Below, piece after piece: positions 6,240 to 9,303 of a stretch of DNA of 9,303 bases. Made by a program: the position numbers and the translations under genes. Under the pieces are notes generated by a model. The model made no database searches, was not told the origin of the DNA, and saw only the letters and a program-made list of their open reading frames with translations. This DNA is from CAZERD01 sp964515405 (GTDB lineage Bacteria > Campylobacterota_A > Desulfurellia > Desulfurellales > CAZERD01): NCBI GenBank assembly GCA_964515405.1, contig CAZERD010000057.1:1-9303 (forward strand), written 5' to 3'. Position 1 is the stretch's first letter. The number at the start of each line of letters is the position of its first letter.

Positions 6240-7792
6240 CGCAGTCCCAGAATAGAATCACCACAAATCCATACATACTTGCAATGGTTGTTATGCTTGC
6301 TACGTTCATGGAGATATTGGATACATCCGTAGCAAATGTGGCTTTGCCTCACATTGCAGGTTCCCTTTCTGTTACTGTGGAGGATAGCACTTGGGTGTTG
6401 ACCACATATCTTGCTTCAAACGCTATAATTTTGCCTATCACGGGTTGGTTGTCCAGTAAGTTCGGTAGGAAGAGGTATTTTTTGGGTAGCATGTTTCTGT
6501 TTACAGTGGCTTCTCTTCTTAGCGGTATAGCACCGACGCTAACATTTTTGCTGCTCGCAAGAACGCTTCAGGGCCTGGCTGGTGGTGGATTGCAGCCGGT
6601 TTCTCAGGCTATCCTTATGGAGAGTTTTCCTGAGGAAAAAAGAGGGGTAGCGAATGCCATATTCGGTGTAGGTGTTATATTTGCCCCTATACTTGGGCCT
6701 GTTATAGGAGGATGGTTAACTGATAATATGTCATGGAGATGGGTGTTTTTTATTAATCTGCCTGTAGGTATTATAGCTCTGATTCTCACCTACATTTTAC
6801 TGATGGATCCACCGTACGCCCGTGCCAATCCGAAACTTAGGATAGACTATCTTGCATTAAGTTTTATAGCTATAGGTGTTGGTTCGTTACAGATATTCTT
6901 GGATCAAGGGCAGAATAAGGACTGGTTTAACTCCAATATGATAGTTATTCTTGCTCTGATGGCGTTTTTGTTCATTTCTTTGTTTATCATCAAGAATTAT
7001 TTCTCTGATGAGCCAATAATAGATTTTTCACTTTTTAAGGAGAGAAACTACGCGATAGGTGTTGTCCTGATGTTTTTCACGGGGTTCGCTCTTTATGGAT
7101 CCCTTATGCTGTTGCCTATACTTGTACAGACACTTATGGGGTATACAGCATACAAAAGCGGTCTTTTGATAGCTCCTGGCGGTATAGCTAGTCTCATAGT
7201 GATGCCTATAGCTGGAATACTCTCTGACAGAGTGGATAATCGTGTGATAGTTGTTTCTTCCGTTGTGATTATGTCCTATTCATTATATCTTATGGAACAG
7301 TTTAACCTGACGGCTTCTTTCTGGATATTTGAATGGGCGAGGATAGTTATGGGCTTTGGTCTGCCGTTGATGTTTGTTTCTATAAATGTTATAGCTTATT
7401 TGTACCTTGAAAATAGGGACATGGGTAATGCTAGCGGTGTTATAAATTTTGCTAGGAATATAGGGGGAAGTGTTGGCATATCAGTTGCGACAACCATACT
7501 CCAAAGGAGAATGACCTTTCATAGGGTTAGGCTTGTCCACAATTTTTCTCAAACAAGTCATATATTCCATGTATACCTCAATGGATTTAGGGAATACCTT
7601 GTTGGTAGAGGGTATTCCTATCCGGACTCTTTTCATACAGGCATCGCTTTAGTTAACGGATTGCTTAACAGGAACAGTCTTATAATGGCCTTTCAAGATG
7701 ATTTTCATTTTATGATATTTTCTATGATTCCTCTTTTCATGCTTGCTTTCTTTATAAAAGTCAGGAGGAAGAATCGGATATGGGCGAGGTAA
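6236..7792 (+). CDS. emrB: EmrB/QacA-type (DHA2) MFS multidrug exporter
   Basis: This is a proton-driven drug exporter of the 14-helix DHA2 branch of the major facilitator superfamily, in the inner membrane. Motif D1 is LDTSVANVALP in helix 1 (residues 28-38). Motif A is GWLSSKFGRKR in the loop after helix 2 (70-80). The motif B arginine is R109 in LLLARTLQG. Motif C is FAPILGPVIGGWLTD (149-163) in helix 5, followed by SWRWVFFINLPVGI. The hydrophobic pattern continues to a last helix near 490-508. The length of 518 matches EmrB (512). The start codon overlaps the emrA stop (ATGA) with no clear Shine-Dalgarno, which indicates translational coupling and 1:1 expression with the adaptor. The substrate is unknown; the loop near 425-480 before the last helix differs most between family members. 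Confidence 0.95.
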   Translation: MTQSQNRITTNPYILAMVVMLATFMEILDTSVANVALPHIAGSLSVTVEDSTWVLTTYLASNAIILPITGWLSSKFGRKRYFLGSMFLFTVASLLSGIAPTLTFLLLARTLQGLAGGGLQPVSQAILMESFPEEKRGVANAIFGVGVIFAPILGPVIGGWLTDNMSWRWVFFINLPVGIIALILTYILLMDPPYARANPKLRIDYLALSFIAIGVGSLQIFLDQGQNKDWFNSNMIVILALMAFLFISLFIIKNYFSDEPIIDFSLFKERNYAIGVVLMFFTGFALYGSLMLLPILVQTLMGYTAYKSGLLIAPGGIASLIVMPIAGILSDRVDNRVIVVSSVVIMSYSLYLMEQFNLTASFWIFEWARIVMGFGLPLMFVSINVIAYLYLENRDMGNASGVINFARNIGGSVGISVATTILQRRMTFHRVRLVHNFSQTSHIFHVYLNGFREYLVGRGYSYPDSFHTGIALVNGLLNRNSLIMAFQDDFHFMIFSMIPLFMLAFFIKVRRKNRIWAR

Positions 7793-8304
7793 TTCGTTTA
7801 GTGCTTTGGTTTTTGTTCATAGGTGGAGGAATAGCCTTGGGGCTTTACTTGGATTCAACTGTCTGTAGGGCTTGTGTGTTGAGCACTTCAGAGCACGTGG
7901 TGAGTTTTATACTTGGTATGTTCCTCATGGGCTTAGTAATGGTTGTAAGCAAGAATACTGGTAGGATACTCTCAAGGTATGGTAGGGTGGGTGATATACC
8001 CCGTATGAAAACGAATAGGTTAGTCAAGGTTGGTCCTTACGGCTGCATGAGGCATCCTATGCATTTTGGTCTTATGTTTTTTCCTCTTTCTGTTGCTCTT
8101 ATAACAGGTAGTTTCTCTTTTATATTCATTGTTTCTCCTGTAGAATTGGTTATAATAATTTTGCTCGTAGGCACATTAGAGGAACACGAGGCTATTAGTA
8201 AGTTTGGTGAGGAATATATGAGGTACAAGGAGACAACTCCATTTTTTAGCCTGAGGCTGTCTTGTTTAAAGCTCCTCTTCAAGTCACATGTGGGGGACAA
8301 ATAA
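7780..8304 (+). CDS. ICMT/NnrU-like integral membrane methyltransferase
   Basis: This small polytopic membrane protein belongs to the isoprenylcysteine carboxyl methyltransferase / phospholipid methyltransferase (PEMT) superfamily, whose members transfer a methyl group from S-adenosylmethionine to lipid-like or membrane-embedded substrates. Hydrophobic segments lie near residues 5-22, 40-57, 96-110 and 111-133. The family signature is clear: LVKVGPYGCMRHPMHFG (81-97), then EEHEAISKFGEEYMRYKETTPFF (134-156), the two halves that form the cofactor pocket. The substrate is unknown and bacteria normally lack prenylated CAAX proteins. In this operon a lipid or a lipophilic pump substrate is conceivable, but that is inference. 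The ATG has a strong AGGAGGA at 7763-7769 and overlaps emrB by 13 bases. Confidence 0.85.
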   Translation: MGEVIRLVLWFLFIGGGIALGLYLDSTVCRACVLSTSEHVVSFILGMFLMGLVMVVSKNTGRILSRYGRVGDIPRMKTNRLVKVGPYGCMRHPMHFGLMFFPLSVALITGSFSFIFIVSPVELVIIILLVGTLEEHEAISKFGEEYMRYKETTPFFSLRLSCLKLLFKSHVGDK

Positions 8305-8305
8305 A

Positions 8306-8545
8306 ATGGTGCCCTTAAATTCTGTGAAGGCACAGGAAACTGTTAGAGTGGTATCCATAAGGGGTGGATTACGTCTAAAGGAGAGGCTTTCGTCCATAGG
8401 TATATACCCTGGGGTTGAGTTGAAGGTGGTTATAAATAACTTTACAGGGCCTGTTGTTGTGTCTGTTGGCCACCGTAGCGTTGGGGTGGGCAAGGGGATG
8501 GCCGGTAAGATATTTGTGGAGCCTGTTGATTCCGTTACTTTATAA
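8306..8545 (+). CDS. feoA: Stand-alone FeoA-domain protein
   Basis: This is a small SH3-like beta-barrel protein (79 residues) of the FeoA family. FeoA proteins assist the FeoB ferrous-iron transporter, and the same fold forms the C-terminal domain of DtxR-type regulators. Visible features are VPLNSVKAQETVRVVSIRGG, LKERLSSIGIYPGVELKVV, GPVVVSVGHRSVGVGKGMAGKIFVEPV, the standard order for the fold. The ATG at 8306 is preferred over the in-frame ATG at 8288, because GGGGG at 8292-8296 lies nine bases upstream and because it starts one base after the previous stop; the longer form would add six residues inside the upstream gene. No feoB is present in the window. It is the last gene of the efflux operon, so a role in Feo transport is not supported by context. 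Its 3' end overlaps the convergent hydrolase gene by 11 bases. Confidence 0.85.
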   Translation: MVPLNSVKAQETVRVVSIRGGLRLKERLSSIGIYPGVELKVVINNFTGPVVVSVGHRSVGVGKGMAGKIFVEPVDSVTL

Positions 8546-9303
8546 CAAACACCTCTACATTCCCTTTTCTTCTTGTGACACTTATTGCAACGTCTATGTT
8601 AGATCTCTGGAGATGAAGGTCGACGAAAGATGTGTTTATCCGGAGGTTTTTTATCTTTATCCATTCAATGTAGCCTGGTAGTTGTGGTTTATCAAAGGTA
8701 ATTCTGTTGTTATTTGCGTCCACTTGAAGGCCTAAAGCAGCCTGGATGAGCATGAATACCGATGCAGCTGACCATGCTTGTATAGGGCAGGCTACAGGAT
8801 AGAGTGTTGGGGCCTCAGATGGTCTTCTTTCAAAACCGCAAAATAGCTCTGGGAGCCTGTGAAAGTCGAAAAAAATACTCGCATTGAATAGCCCTGTTAG
8901 TATCTTTAGGACCTCATCTTTAAACCCGTAGAGTGACATGCCGTAGGCTATAAGTGCGTTGTCATGTGGCCATATACTGCCGTTATGATACGACATGGGG
9001 TTGTATCTTACCTCTTCTTTTGACACTGTTCTTATGCCCCATCCTGAAAAGAAACTTTCGTTTGTTACCATCTTTGATATTTTGAATGCTCTTTCATATG
9101 ACGGGAGTTTGCTAAATAAACACTGGGCAGCATTAGATGTTTTTACCTCGCATTTCCTCTTTTTGCCGTCCAGAGCAAGAGCGTAACTTTCTATTCTATC
9201 GCTCCAAAATTGTTTTTCAAATGTGTCCTTCAATGTTTGTGCCTCGTTTTGGAGTCTTTTGGATAGTTCTTTCTCACCCATGTCCGAGGCGAACTTGCTC
9301 ATA
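8535..9303 (-). CDS. Amylo-alpha-1,6-glucosidase / glycogen-debranching-type hydrolase, C-terminal part
   Basis: The visible 255 residues are the C-terminal part of an (alpha/alpha)6-barrel glycoside hydrolase of the type annotated as amylo-alpha-1,6-glucosidase or glycogen debranching enzyme. These act on alpha-glucan branches or on small alpha-linked glycosides such as sucrose-type osmolytes. Diagnostic blocks are SNAAQCLFSKL, FFSGWGIRTVSKEEVRYNPMSYHNGSIWPHDNALIAYG and LPELFCGF, followed by PTLYPVACPIQAWSAASVFMLIQAALGL. A short beta-rich tail follows. The reading frame is open through the right edge; the true start and any N-terminal domain lie outside, and a Met codon at the edge is internal. 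Its TAA lies inside the end of feoA, so no terminator fits between the two convergent genes. The exact substrate is uncertain; related proteins are often misannotated as debranching enzymes. Confidence 0.85.
   Translation of the reverse strand, partial: MSKFASDMGEKELSKRLQNEAQTLKDTFEKQFWSDRIESYALALDGKKRKCEVKTSNAAQCLFSKLPSYERAFKISKMVTNESFFSGWGIRTVSKEEVRYNPMSYHNGSIWPHDNALIAYGMSLYGFKDEVLKILTGLFNASIFFDFHRLPELFCGFERRPSEAPTLYPVACPIQAWSAASVFMLIQAALGLQVDANNNRITFDKPQLPGYIEWIKIKNLRINTSFVDLHLQRSNIDVAISVTRRKGNVEVFVIK

Noticed and set aside
8037..8493. Minus-strand ORFs across the methyltransferase and feoA genes
   Set aside because: Both are antisense to genes with clear family motifs and good ribosome-binding sites.
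4604..8545. Defence or toxin-antitoxin system in the accessory-looking operon
   Set aside because: Every gene is explained by regulator, transport, methyltransferase or FeoA families; no nuclease, toxin, helicase or sensor domain is visible.
8454..8681. Plus-strand ORF spanning the end of feoA and the hydrolase gene
   Set aside because: It is out of frame with feoA and antisense to the conserved C-terminal part of the hydrolase, with no Shine-Dalgarno.

Overview
The window looks like chromosomal DNA of a diderm (Gram-negative-type) bacterium. It has a bacterial tRNA-Gly, good Shine-Dalgarno sites, consensus sigma70-type promoters, and an EmrA-type periplasmic adaptor, which makes sense only in a two-membrane cell. 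AT-leaning DNA, many AGG/AGA arginine and ATA isoleucine codons, and very tight gene packing would suit a thermophile or other compact genome. That is inference, and I cannot name the genus. I see no mobile element, integrase, CRISPR array or phage gene. No stretch over 300 bases lacks a gene; the longest gap is the 165-base ahpC/amidase divergent region.

Layout. Positions 1-55 hold the 5' part of a minus-strand tRNA-Gly(GCC) with its own promoter. Next comes a minus-strand polyprenol-phosphate mannosyltransferase-like GT2 enzyme, transcribed away from a plus-strand pair: surE (survival nucleotidase) and an unrecognised coiled-coil protein of 177 residues. Convergent to that pair is a minus-strand 2-Cys peroxiredoxin (ahpC). 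Its control region has a near-ideal promoter and a 13-bp PerR/Fur-type palindrome in the leader. Back to back with it is a plus-strand amidase-signature enzyme resembling 6-aminohexanoate-cyclic-dimer hydrolase (NylA).

From 4604 to 8545 lies a compact plus-strand operon of five genes: TetR-family regulator, EmrA-like membrane fusion protein, EmrB-like 14-TM MFS exporter, ICMT/NnrU-like membrane methyltransferase, and a small FeoA-domain protein. Successive genes overlap by 11, 4 and 13 bases and are then separated by 1. The first three form a classic self-regulated multidrug efflux cassette, without an outer-membrane channel gene in view. The last two are unusual partners and are the most interesting part of the window. 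The operon ends tail to tail with a minus-strand amylo-alpha-1,6-glucosidase-type glycoside hydrolase that is cut by the window edge; the two stop regions overlap by 11 bases.

Regulation that can be read: ahpC is probably peroxide- or metal-responsive through a Fur-family box. The efflux operon probably has TetR autoregulation through one of two palindromes upstream of tetR. A 22-bp dyad overlaps both -35 elements of the divergent ahpC/amidase promoters.
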